Source: Datisca glomerata (lineage: Eukaryota; Streptophyta; Magnoliopsida; Cucurbitales; Datiscaceae). From it: a stretch of DNA of 64,000 nucleotides. The stretch spans positions 750,941 to 814,940 of the forward strand of contig QANY01000280.1 in the NCBI GenBank assembly GCA_003255025.1, read 5' to 3'. Positions 28,958 to 44,088 of this stretch are shown here, in pieces (the stretch's first letter is position 1; the number at the start of each line of letters is the position of its first letter). The notes below the pieces were generated by a model that was given only the letters and a program-made list of their open reading frames with translations, did no database searches and was not told the DNA's origin. The translations under genes and the position numbers were made by a program.

Positions 28958-31040
28958 GTGGTCTGTCGGAAGAGGGTCGTTGTCGAGGAGTATGGAGGAG
29001 TTCTCCATGTTTCATATTCAGATCTGAAATTTTAGATCTTAAGTTTTTTTAGAAAAAGTCAGATCTGGAAAAGCTTGCGATTTTGAGATTCATGGACTGG
29101 TTTGTATCTATGTTCTCCATTGTCGCCGTTTGTGCATCACGATCTGGCCTAATGCACTGAGTTTCTTCGCTACTCTTTACAACAGACTAAAAAAATCAGA
29201 TGGAGAATTTCGGATCAAGAATGGTTGTAATGGCAGCCGCCGCCATCACTAACCACGAAGGCAGCAACATGGCTCCCAGTCATCGTCGAGCGAGATAGAA
29301 CCTTAGATCTAGGATTTAAGATCTTAGATTTCAAGTTTCAGATCTACAAAATGCGAAATCGATTATTGAACCTCAGATCTACGCAAAATGAAGTATTTTC
29401 AGATTTCAAAACACCCCCAAACGAATTGAGATGGGATTTTCCGTTAATTTCGAGGTGTTTACGGTCAAAAAAGGCCGCTGAAGACGGTCGCACGCGCGTA
29501 TGCGCCATCGCCGGTGGATGCTTCGTCCTTACATGTGTGCAGGTTCTGGGTTGACCTACCTGAACCGTTCAGCTCCGGGTCGACACATCAAGAAAGTAGG
29601 CCAGTCCACGGATCATCCATGAAGCCCAACGAGCGCGGCCCAGGTGGTTTATGCTCGACCCGCGTGTGACCCGTCACCCGTGCTTGACCTGAGCGCTCTG
29701 TCCACCATCTGCACCACCAAGCACAACCCGCAGAAAGATCTGAGACCCGATCCTCACCCGGTCTCAACCAGCGTTTGGTCATCCTTGGCTCGCTGGCCTA
29801 TGGGCCAACTTTTTCCTTCCAGCAGTCCAACGCCTGGCCATTGGCTATTTCAAAGGGCCAGCGCATGATTTTTTCACAAGCCCAACACTTCCCAATGAAA
29901 AAGCGTTCACAAATTCAATCATGTTTATATTATCGAGTCTCAATTACACGGGTCACGTTCGTATGCAGGCAAACGTAGGACATAAAATTGCAGGCTTAGT
30001 ATTTCTTTTTTTAAATTATTGTTTTGTCGTTAAATACATATTTTATTATTCAAAATAAAATTTGATGATTGCATGAACTTATCGTATAGTGTCTTGAGTA
30101 ATATATTTACACGGTTGTTCAAGCATATTAAATAATTAGTAGAAATTGATTTTACGTTAATTATGTGAGGCATAATTAATTAGCTCCTTATGTTTAAAAT
30201 TTATCAGGCTCTAATGTAATTATAGAAATTATATTTATCATGTTTAGATCATCTATCTTGGATAATATGATAACATGACCCTATTGTGGATAATATGTGA
30301 TTATCATCAATGTTACAAATCATATACAAACTGAATCAACTCTTTGTTAATAATCTGATATGCATTGAGCAAGTATGTTTAAATACTAATTAGGTAATAT
30401 CAAATTCATGCCAAACTTTTTTTATAAATATAATGTTTAATTGATACTTTGGTGCACTATCATTTTTATCAACTCTTTGTGCTTTATTCATATTTCAATA
30501 ATCTAAATGAGTTATCAAAACTAAAATGTTTTATGTATTTTATCTATAGAAAGCATGTTTAGAGTTTGATACCTTAAAAGAGCTTACAATTGATTTGGCC
30601 AAATTTATGATCAATCATTTTATGAGAAGAACTCAAAAATAGTTTGAACTCATATCTTCATTCATAACGCATGCTTAAATGCCTATAATTCGTTAGAGTA
30701 ACACTCTCATGCATATATATGCATGTAAAATATGCATATAGATTGTATTAAATTTATAAGTCGAGCATGTTTATATAAGAGAAAAAAATATAAATACACG
30801 TTTTTATTCATTAATTTAAATCTTTGATTAACACATTTTATATCATATATGTGTTTAAATTAAATTCGATCTGACATTCGCGTCAAGAGTTTGGCACTTG
30901 TCACGCATAATTAACTCTGTCATCATGGCCTTATATTTTTCTTCACATATGAGGACTTTTTGTATAGAACAAATTATAAGGATTTATTGACTCATTCCTT
31001 AAGTCCCATAGGTTTGATCCTGCAGAATCTGACCCATTTT
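28958..31040. other. Internal region of the non-autonomous element without coding potential
   Basis: The GC-richer part (29100-29980) has short open frames but no retroviral or host domain. The part from 29990 is AT-rich with many stops on both strands. Repeated AGATCTGAAATTTTAGATCTTAAG-like words occur near 29020-29040 and 29300-29345. I see no gene. Confidence 0.5.
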
Positions 31041-31044
31041 TTCA

Positions 31045-31330
31045 TTGAGCGAAAGGTACGAAATAAATCATCTCGCTATGAAAATTATGGATTTATTCAT
31101 CTTACACGTCAACTCTCTAAATGAATTTCTGGATTTATTAATAAAGTTATCACGGGGATTTTCTAGACTTATTATTGAGCTCATCATGGAGATATACAAA
31201 TTGTCCAGTAATTTATTATGGATATTTAAGATTTATCAATCAACTTATTATGCGGGTTTCTTAACTAATTATCTGACACGTCTTGAGGAGATTGCTGGAT
31301 TTATCATCTGACCTATCATGGGTATTCATG
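31045..31330. repeat. Degenerate tandem repeat built on GGATTTATTAAT…TCATCATGGAGA
   Basis: Repeated words include GGATTTATTCATC, GGATTTATTAATAAAG, GACTTATTATTGAGCTCATC, GGATTTATCATCTGACC and GGATTTATCAACCCAATT, at a spacing of roughly 36-45 bp. Units are strongly diverged. The open frame across it (31045-31311) is a by-product of the repeat. Confidence 0.5.
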
Positions 31331-31619
31331 GATTTATCAACCCAATTATTGAGATTCTCCTTCCGACCAATAATCGAGACAACAAGAATAATGACTTGTT
31401 TTCTATGAGAATTTTATCGTCCATAGCTATATTATCATTGTGAATAGGGCTTCCAGACTCCTCTAAGTATGTCAGTAATACCACATAGAGGAAATATTTT
31501 TAATGTTGGTTCTGCACACCTATGGTAACAGGAAATAACCATGTCTGGTGCCTCAAGTAGAGTATTCCAGGTCAATCACCACCTCGATGAGAATGAAATC
31601 ACCTTAATAGCTGGGTTGA

Positions 31620-31960
31620 TGATTCACTGCTAAGTGCACCTGAGGTAACGATAAAATTATCACGAGGGGTGACTTAGGACTGTTGAGCCAAAATTACCGC
31701 TAAGTGCACCCGAGGTAATGACAAAATTACCACGAGGGGTGACTTAGGACCGTTGAGTAAAAAATTACTGCTAAGTGCACCCGAGGTAACGAAAAAATTA
31801 CCACAAGAGGTGACTTAGGAATGTTGAGTAAAAATCACCGCTAAGTGTACCTCTTATAGGTAGCTTAGGATTAATGACAAGAAAAAAATTGCCATTAAGC
31901 ACACTCGAGGTGATGAAAAACTTGTTACGAGGGATGACTTATAATTGAAAGATGTTTAGC
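31620..31960. repeat. 70 bp tandem repeat array
   Basis: The phrase GCTAAGTGCACC recurs at 31629, 31699, 31770 and (as GCTAAGTGTACC) 31840, a period of 70-71 bp. Each is followed by GAGGTAA.GA.AAAATTA.CAC and GAGGGGTGACTTAGGA. A degenerate fifth unit ends near 31960. Confidence 0.8.
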
Positions 31961-32028
31961 ATCGTAATTTTTACTACGAATTTTGTAGTTATCAAAATGA
32001 ACCAAATAATTATGATGGGTCCATTATC

Positions 32029-32800
32029 CTGGAACGCGTTTGAGATGTTTCAGCAAAAATTATTCCTGAAACGCATTTAAGACGTTTTAGCAAAGATCGT
32101 TCCCGAAACGCGTTTAAAAACATTTCAGCGAAGATTGTTCCTGAAACGCACTTAAGACGTTTCGGTGAAGTTTATTCTTGAAACGCATTCAAGACGTTTC
32201 AGCGAAGATTATTCCTGAAACGCATTTAAGACGTTTCAGTGAAGTTTATTCTTGAAACGCGTTTAAGACGTTTCAACGAAGTTTATTCCTAAAATGTGTT
32301 TAAGATGTTTCAACGAAGATTGTTCCCGAAATGTGTTTAAAGACGTTTCAGCGAAGATTTTTCCTAAAATGAACTTAAGACGTTTCAGTGAAGTTTATTC
32401 CTGAAATGCGTTTAAGACGTTTTAGCGGAGATTGTTCCTGAACCGCATTCAAGACATTTCAGCAAAGATTGTTCCTGAAATGAGTTTAAGATGTTTCAGC
32501 GAAGTTTATTCCTGAAACGTGTTTAAGATGTTTCAGCGAAGATTGTTCCTGAAATGCATTTAAAACGTTTCAGCAAAGATTGCGCTTGAAATGTGTTTAA
32601 GACGTGTTGGTAAAAATTGTTCATGTAATGCGTTTAAGATGTTTCAGCAAAGTTTGTTCCTGAAACGCACTTAAGATGTTTCAGTAAAGTTTTCTCCTGG
32701 AACACATTTGAGACATGTTAATAGAGTATGTCCCTCGGATGCACCTAAGATGCTCCAGTAAAGTTTGTCCCTGAAATGCAATGAAGACATTTCAGCAACC
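32029..32800. repeat. ~37 bp tandem array of hairpin-forming units
   Basis: About 21 units with consensus CTGAAACGCATTTAAGACGT then TTCAGCGAAGATTGTTC. In the best units CTGAAACG and CGTTTCAG form an 8 bp perfect stem around a 9-base loop, and 12 bases separate neighbouring hairpins. Variation is dominated by C/T and G/A changes at CG positions. Units near the right end (from about 32690) are more diverged. It lies in the 3' half of the interior of the non-autonomous LTR element. Confidence 0.85.
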
Positions 32801-33868
32801 GTAGTTGGACAGAACTTAGCCGCCATTGTGAAACCCTTCCAAGCGGAACTTGGCCGCCAAACGTGTTTGAAATATACAAATTGTCTTGACTATTTACTTT
32901 GCCCGTTGCCACAGAATGTGGTTTTAGTCGTATGGATTGAATCTAACTTGGGTATTTATTATGGATGTCCTTATGGTAAAAGTCGCATGTAAGAGCGATG
33001 TATGTGCGAAGTAGAGATGCATAATAACGAAACATGATAAAAATTTGAAGTACGAACGGGTCTTTAAGTATGACCATTATGGACAATTCAATATGCAAGT
33101 GTCTTCTTAGGCAACTTGATTGTATTTTCGCATATATGTGTGTGCCTTCTTGAGCAATGTCATGTAGGTTCCTACGTATATGCGCTAGTCAGATCGTCTA
33201 AAGATGCCACTTCAGCATGTTTACCTACTGTAGAGAAATTTCTTGACGAACTCTGCCATGATTAGATGTTATGCTGCATTGGTTAAACTCCTCTCAGGTG
33301 AGATTTTCTCTGGGGTAATATTGGAAAGCGATGGTAATGACTCTGATGAATTATCTCTAGTAATATTAAATATGAATGTATCGTTGAGACGTATCTCATA
33401 TATGACCATGATATAGTTAAAGAATGTTGTTTGAATATGTTAACTTGTTATGATATATTGGCATCTGAACACACATATGATATAAATCTTATCATATATA
33501 TTCATTCGTGCTAACGTTGAAGATAAGGTTGTGCATTACTAGTGTATATATATTTTTCAGCTAGTCATTATTCAGTGAACATCGCCATGATCAGACTTTT
33601 TATTAAGTGAGGCTCGTCGTAGTCAACTACTTCTTGCTTCTCTTATTGGAGACTAAATGAAAGCAATTGATATATCATCATATCCAATTGGGGGCTACAA
33701 CAATGAAGATGACCCTGCATGATTGATTTAGTGAAGAAACATTCATCATCATAATTGAACATCTCATAATTTGGTGACTCATCAAGTAAGATCATAACAC
33801 ACACTGAGACTATGTACAAGTTCAAGTGCTATGCATTTGAACTTGCACATGTGGCTAATGTTTATACA
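32801..33868. other. 3' internal region of the non-autonomous element
   Basis: AT-rich to mixed sequence between the hairpin array and the right LTR. Short open frames (32765-32992 and 33643-33825) lack domains. No polypurine tract was recognised immediately before the right LTR. Confidence 0.4.
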
Positions 33869-34267
33869 TGAATTTTCTATCCTAGATGTACCCGTTGGGT
33901 CCACCCGCACTGATTAGATTCTTATGATTATTTACCCATAACTGTTAAGTCAAGTGATAAGACTTGGATGAACTCTTACCACCTTGGGAATGAATTAGAA
34001 TCATACGGCTTGAAAGGATTAGGATAAGGCTCGTCGTGTCGGTCCATCATCATGACCTCCTCAGTAGGCTTTAGATGCATCGTCCTCTTATTGAGGATGA
34101 ACCTAGGAACATGTGGCAGCGTCCTATACGTTGGCCTCTACTTACACTTGACAATCGTTGATTGGCAATTCATAAAATAGGGTTTACCCCTTACTTTCTA
34201 TATAAATGTGTTTAATACTCCTATTGAAGGGGGTTGGATATTTGGACATTGTACCCACATATTTGGG

Positions 34268-34320
<53 letters not shown>

Positions 34321-34702
34321 CTTCTCCTTGGCAACCCCAATGAGGTGCGGTTGTCCTTTCCTCCAAGTTAGACCTCCACATTCTCAAGGCTTCTCCAATG
34401 ACTAGACTACTCTTCGTTCATGTATCCGATCCATTTCAAAATCCACTCCTGAAATAATATGAGGCTCATCGTGTCGGTCCACCGTCATGACCTCCTCGGT
34501 AGGCTTTAGATGTGTCGTCATGACCCCTTCCCTTTCCCTCTCCTTCCCCCTCCATTTCCCTCTCCTTGACAACCCCAATGAGGTGCATTTGTCGGTAGTT
34601 GTCCTTTCCTCCATGCGAGACCTCCACATTCCCAAGGCTTCTTCAATGACTAGACTACTCTTCGTTCATGTACCTGATCCAGTTCAAAATCCACTCCCGA
34701 AA
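33869..34702 (+). repeat. Right LTR of the non-autonomous element
   Basis: About 834 bp, longer than the left LTR. The difference comes largely from an internal duplication: the block with CTCGTCGTGTCGGTCC, TCATGACCTCCTC.GTAGG and GACTAGACTACTCTTCGTTC appears twice (about 34020-34440 and 34460-34690). It also holds a (CT)n microsatellite. Confidence 0.6.
34273..34318 (+). repeat. (CT)n microsatellite
   Basis: About 23 uninterrupted CT units in the right LTR, at a position that is a shorter imperfect CT/CCCT run in the left LTR. Confidence 0.95.
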
Positions 34703-37700
34703 TATAAGTTTATATTGGTAGGGCTAAAAATTACAACAAACTTGGAGGAGCATTTAAACAAAGCTCCGAATAGTTAAGGACAGGCAAAGAAAGGACTCCA
34801 TGCAATAGTAGTAGGGAAAGAACCAAAAGCTTTGCCTATAGCAGCTACAAAGTTACTCGAATTAGAAACATTTTTTTTTGTTTTTATAAGGGAAAAATAA
34901 AAAAGTTGTAAAATACAATTTTTAAATAATTTAGAAGTTTTATAAATTTAAAGTTTAAAGTGTAGATCGCTGAGAGTTAAATATTAGTTAGCTTTCTTCT
35001 AATTAAAAGTCTCCTTAATCATACTCTTCTTGGCTGACAAGATATGCTTCCCATCATTAAAAAACATAAACGAAAAATGATAAGAAAAATTAACTTCTAG
35101 CTTAAATTGTAAAAATGATTGATTTTTTTAAATGGTCGAGGTAAATATGTAAACAAATTATTTATCATATTGTGATCATTTTTGTAAAAAAAATCTAGTC
35201 ATTTCTGAGTCAGAAAGTTCGTCATTTTAGCATTTTCTTCTAACGGTCCCTAAAGTTTAAAGATATTATGTACTTAAAAGTAGAAAAATTAGGGTTTTAA
35301 TCAAGTTTAAATTTTATTTTTGTATAATGTACCCCTTTTTATAGTTGTACACATATGGTCGAATCTTCTTTGATTTTTTAGCCAGTTATGATTTTATACG
35401 GTAATGTGTTTTTATGCCTTTATTATAACTGATTTATTTTTTAGGTTTTATTGTTTTCTTTTTATTTTCTTGCAGCTCCTCCTTCACTCCTGCCATTGCA
35501 GTCCCCATTGTATAGCAGATTTGGAGATTTGTTGATTTCAATGTTTCATATTCTTCACCATTCATTGTTTTATTAATATTTGTAACATAAATAGTAATTC
35601 AGAAATATATGTAAGATTGTTGCAGTAAATATAGAATTGTTTCTTATTTTTTGGGTGGATTTGGCGATTTTCTCTGTAGCAGTTTATAAGGAATTGATCT
35701 TCAATCAAAATCAAGTCTATTATTAATTTTCTTACGAAATTATCTTTCCTATTTTCTGTAATAGTTACACGAAATTGATTTTGGTTTATTTTTAGTTTTC
35801 GAGCGAGAGAGATGAAGAAGAAGGAAAGGCCAGGCTTCAGTGTGAAAAGAAAGTATGGTATCTGATGATATATAAAAGTATACTACTAGTAAATAAAAAT
35901 ATACTATAGATATATTACGATATACTGATGGTAAAAATATGCTATATATACTATGATATACTGATAGTATATTAAAATATACTATGGTAAATATGCATAA
36001 CACAGTATATTACTATATACCATAGAGTATATATCTAAAAATTACTTAACATTTTGCGCTGGGGTTGTTACACGAATAACATTTTACGCTGGAATTGTTA
36101 TATGAATAACGAGAATAAGGTTCCTTATTAGTGAGGGCAACCTTGCCTATTTACAATATATTTTAGATTGTGCAAATTACAACTTTGGAGCCATTTTTTT
36201 CCTTTATTTTCATATAGTACCATATTTGCCTAATTGAGCCCTTAAAGTATAATAATTACACAAACCTTAAAATTTAAAGAGTGTAAATTTCATATATACC
36301 CATAATACATATTAGTAAGAAATTAATATCATTAGTAAAAGGTATTCGCCTTCTTACCACAAGGAATAAGTTGTTATAGTGAAGATATTTAGTTATACTG
36401 GTAGAAACACACTTCCTCTGCACGTAATGATGCAATTTAAAAGTAATATGCAAGATTTAAAAGTAATATTAAGGGTAAAATAAATGCTTGTCACTTTTAA
36501 AATTATCTTGATCTGAATTAAAATTTAAAAAGTAACATTAAAATAGTTATTTTTATAATTAGACTATTACAATTAAAAGAGACTGTTAATGAGTTGTGGA
36601 ATTTGACAATATAGAATCAACACAATTTGATTTTTTTTAATTTATCTCCATGTTTGTCCAGAGACTTACATTTTATACACTACGATGGGCATTATGAGAT
36701 CTCATTTCATTTTCATTTGTTCGTTTCCCTACAAAATAATAAAAAGAAAATCCCCAGTTGAAATGAAAATTTGATAAAAAAGATATATAAACGCATAATT
36801 TCTATGCATGAACTTTTACACGTTTAGAAGAATTCTTCATACAAAGTTTTCTTAACATATATAATTTTTTAATATAAAAATATTGATAAAATGAATTTGA
36901 GAAAAAAATTATTATTTATCTAATGATTTGCCATGCTTAACAATATTATGAAAATAAAAAATTTAAAATGCCATCACTTAGTTAGAACAATCACACGTCT
37001 AGGTTTAAAAGAACCTAAAAAACTATGGGCTTTTTAGGGAAATATGCCATTATAAGAAAATAAAAAAATGGCCCAAAAAGTATCGTTTTGCACAAATGAC
37101 CGAAAATTATAAGGCTCCTATATTTGAAACCTACACACTATATTATAAAGACAATTATGACATCATTATAAAACTACCAAAGGCTCCGGCTACCCTTTAG
37201 AAAACCCTAAAAATTGGCTGAAATCACTTGTGAAGGGCAACAACAGTGATTTTGGAGAACATAGAGAACCCTAGCATGATTTGTGCAAATTCGAGCTTAA
37301 ATCTTACGAATATCAAGTGTAAGTGAATTTACAGTTTCAATCTCTTCTATTTACGGTTTCAATCTTTTATTTACGTTTGAAATTGATTTTCGTTCGAGTT
37401 CAAAATTGTTTGAGTTAGTTCGAAATTATTTTGAATCGAGTCTGATTGGAGGTTGAATCTGTGTTATTACATGACTTTTTTGCTTTAGTTCGAGTTTGAT
37501 TTCGTATTTGTTAAACACGGTTGTTGTTGCGTGATATTTTCGTTTGAATTGTAAGATATAATTCCGTTCTTGTTTTGTCTTCTGAATTGCCTTCTTAAAT
37601 TGCAGAGATAATTTTTGTATGATGTCTTTTTTGTCTTCTGAATTGTATGGAATTGTTTGATGGTTTTCGAATGGTAAGTGATAATTTTGGCTGCATGATG

Positions 37701-39019
37701 CATTGTCTGTCTTCTGCTGCATAATTTTGAATTACATATATGGTTTTCGAAAAATATAGTAGTTTTAATTAGTGTTTAACATGTGAGTATATAAACATAT
37801 ACTATAAGCATTGATCTAATTTATGACACTCTATTTTGTTAAGTGTATATGCAGTAAAGTAAATAATCGTATACCATGAGTACAAACCCAATTCCTGAAA
37901 ATAACCAAATTTGATCAAGTATATACAATGGAGTAAATTAGAGTTTACTATGAGTCAATAACTAGTTACGTGAATACAACTATTGCTATATTGTTCTTAA
38001 GATCTTTAAATCATATATGTCACACTCTTAGTAGATCTTGACATAGGTATATAACCATATATATGCTTATATTTTAACTTATCAACATTCCTGACTTCAA
38101 ACAGCAAATTAGTGTATGTCTATAGTATCTAAGCATATAGTCATTTATTATTTGTTTTTTACTGTTGGTTAGCAGAGTCATGCTTAATTTAGCACATAAT
38201 TATAGATGAATTAGTATAAGTCTATTTGCACGCAGTATATTAACATATATCAAACATAATGACTATGAGGTCAAAACACATAGAAAATAAAACAAAATGC
38301 CTCAATGTTAGTAAGCATAGACAAACAAAATTAAAAAAATTCATGAAAGTCGCTACATCGCTGGTAAATATTACATATAAAAACTAATTTATGCAATCAT
38401 AAGCATATGTTTATATCATGAAAACTAACTACATTTCTCTTACAGGAAATAAGAAAATACGCTTAATGAAAGTAACAGTAAATGCGGCTAACATAAAAAA
38501 GTCGCTGCGTCTAATGAAATTAGCAAAAAAAGAGCAGCAAGCACGCCTACGGTGCCACAACAACCATTGAAGAAAAAGGCAGCAACACCAGAAAAAGCAG
38601 CCGCTCCAGAGAAAATCAACAACAACGACAACAATGATGTTAGATGAATTGGACATTCCTCAGTTCAATTTATTATCCCAACCCCTTCCCGACTTTGATT
38701 GAAGAATATTGTTACAACTTTTGGATTGTTTTTTTAGGATATGTAACTTGAAGAAATTCTGATAGATTTGATGAATGAATGTATGGTAGATGATGGTATC
38801 ATTTTTTGAATGACCTTAAGCTTAGTTGATATTATATGATAGGCGGTAAATGATGATAGCTGCAATAGTTACTAAATATGAAACTTTTGATGGAATTCAA
38901 ACTTATCAATCATTTTAAAATATATGAAAGTTTATTCTAAAATTTATCTCTTTAGGTTTGATTAGTATATATACAGGGATGAAAATATTATTCATATAGT
39001 AGTATGGTTTTTTTAATGT

Positions 39020-39540
39020 TTAAACATGCTAGTAAACAGCTTTATACTATAGGTATATATCCAATTTCAGACTGAATCTGTTTTGAAGCATATGTAAGTA
39101 AATGATAATATACTATATGTATTTATCCAATTCCTTGAAAAATAACATGGTTTGACATATTATATACAAATAAGTCAATTACACTATAATATTGCTAAAT
39201 ATCTGATTCTTTGAAAATATATTTGTTTGATAGTATAGAGATATGTAAATAATATACTATTGGTAGATAACCATTTCCTTGAAAATAGTCTTGTTTGACA
39301 ATGTATGTCAAGATACATAAATGGTAATTTACTATGAGTAAATATTCAATTCCTTGAAAACACCCTATTTTTGACAAAAGTATATTTGTATAGTTAAGTA
39401 AATGATAATATACTATGGGTACGTATATTCAATTCCTTGAAAAATAGCCTGGCCAGACAAAGTATGTACATATAAGTATACGTTAATATAATATTGGTTC
39501 ATATCAAAAACCTTAAAGTATTGTGAATTTGTTATGTATA
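39020..39540. repeat. ~75 bp AT-rich tandem repeat
   Basis: Units share AATATACTAT.GGTA followed by ATTCAATTCCTTGAAAA and TTTGACA. Unit starts lie near 39098, 39172, 39244, 39322 and 39397. A diverged copy sits near 37870-37920 (ATACCATGAGTACAAACCCA and ATTCCTGAAAA). Confidence 0.65.
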
Positions 39541-39969
39541 AATAGAAGCGTAGATATATACGATAAGTCACGTGTATATGTACTACACAATTGTATACCA
39601 AAAACCGCATAAAACAATAAATAAATATATACCATATAATAAATGCTCATTTTGTATAACATAGTATGAAACTATTTGCCATCAAGTATATGTTTATATA
39701 GTATATTCTAAATATTGCAACAAATGAATATTCCAAACAAATGTTTATATAGTATATACTATATGACATAAATATATATATATATATATACTACGTAACA
39801 AAAATAACGATTCAACCACAAAAAGGGAAACACGATTCTATCAATAAAAAATTAAATTAACGATTGCAGAAACTAGAAAAACAAAATTCAGAAATCAAAA
39901 TAATGATTCAACACATCAAAAATTAATTACAATGAATAAAAAAAGAATACTAATCACTTAGAATACTAA

Positions 39970-40135
39970 AAACAAAATCGCAACTTAACATTCCAGAATA
40001 CTACCAAAATCGTAAAATCGCAACCTAATGCTACCAAAATCGTAACCCAATACTATCAAAATTCCAGAATACCATCAAAAAAATTGTAGAATACTACCAA
40101 AATCGCAACCTAATACTACAAAAAAAATCCAGAAT
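39970..40135. repeat. Short degenerate repeat AATCGCAACCTAATACTACC
   Basis: Words of the form AAAATCGCAACCTAATACTA and TTCCAGAATACTACCAAAAT alternate several times over about 165 bp. No function seen. Confidence 0.5.
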
Positions 40136-40739
40136 ACTAATTATTCTTCCTGCAAAAAGGAGCCAAAATTGTAGCAAAAACGAAAAAAGTTCGTCAATTA
40201 AATTCCTATACTTCTTAGATCCCTTTTAAAAATTGCAACCTTGACAAAAAGGTTAAGAAACTAGTTTGAAGTCAATTACAAAGATAATGAGTAGAAAGAT
40301 ATTAGTGGTAATATGTTTTAATCCTATAGAACTAGAAAGTTTTAGGCTAAGTCTTAGTCTGATTTTAAGTCTCGGATTTGTCATTGTACAAACAAGTCCA
40401 TACAAATCATTTTCCAAAATACTCTCACAACTTGCACTTTCCGAATTTCCTCTTGTATTGTAAGAGAACTTGCAAAATGTCCTACAAATTCGGTCCAACT
40501 ATGTAATAATACAACAAAACTTGGGTCATTGTACTAAAAAATTACCTAATTAAATAATATTTTAAAAGTTGCTTTATTCATAAAAAATTTGCACTCCCGA
40601 GGACAACCGGGAACTTCAGAACCTACCCTTGTCTATGTCTATTATAGGAATTTCCTAATGAGTTTCAGACAAGACCCACTATATCTCAACTTCAACACCA
40701 TCTCTGACTGGCATTGACCAAAGAAAGTCAGACAGATCC

Positions 40740-44088
<3,349 letters not shown>

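Larger units (their letters stand above)
28332..34702 (+). mobile_element. Non-autonomous LTR element, probable Tat/Ogre affinity, with internal tandem repeats
   Basis: Two long direct repeats (28332-28936 and 33869-34702) share many blocks, including the opening (…GTACCCG.TGGGTCCACCCGC), the middle (GAGGATGAACCTAGGAACA) and the end (CATGTACCTGATC.GGTTCAAAATCCACTCC). Immediately after the left repeat lies TGGCGACTCCATTGGGGA, which resembles the primer-binding sites of Tat/Ogre-type plant gypsy elements. The 4.9 kb interior has no recognisable gag or pol and instead carries tandem arrays. This fits a large non-autonomous derivative dependent on a relative for replication. Exact ends and a target-site duplication were not fixed. 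Confidence 0.65.
34703..40739. other. AT-rich repetitive spacer upstream of CDPK copy 2
   Basis: No supported gene. Many short TATACTAT words occur at 35860-36040, 37780-38000 and 39000-39800. A short inverted similarity exists between 36165-36235 and 37030-37115. The stretch 38429-38656 is mildly Ala/Lys-coding-like on the plus strand but is closed by stops. The final ~100 bp (40640-40739) resemble the sequence upstream of CDPK copy 1. Confidence 0.5.

Noticed and set aside
29351..29978. Cluster of 64-74 codon frames in GC-richer DNA
   Set aside because: There are no motifs, the frames conflict, and it lies in the interior of an LTR element.
31045..31311. 88-codon open frame
   Set aside because: It is a by-product of a degenerate tandem repeat with no stop in one frame.
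32029..32800. CRISPR-like array
   Set aside because: Period and hairpins look superficially similar. However, the spacers are near-identical rather than unique, and the context is a plant LTR element.
34184..34387. Ser/Leu or Arg/Glu repeat peptide
   Set aside because: The open frame exists only because of the (CT)n microsatellite in the LTR.
38429..38656. Minus-strand 75-codon Cys/Phe-rich frame
   Set aside because: It is the complement of a Lys/Gln/Ala-rich AT-biased stretch. No domain and no splice context.
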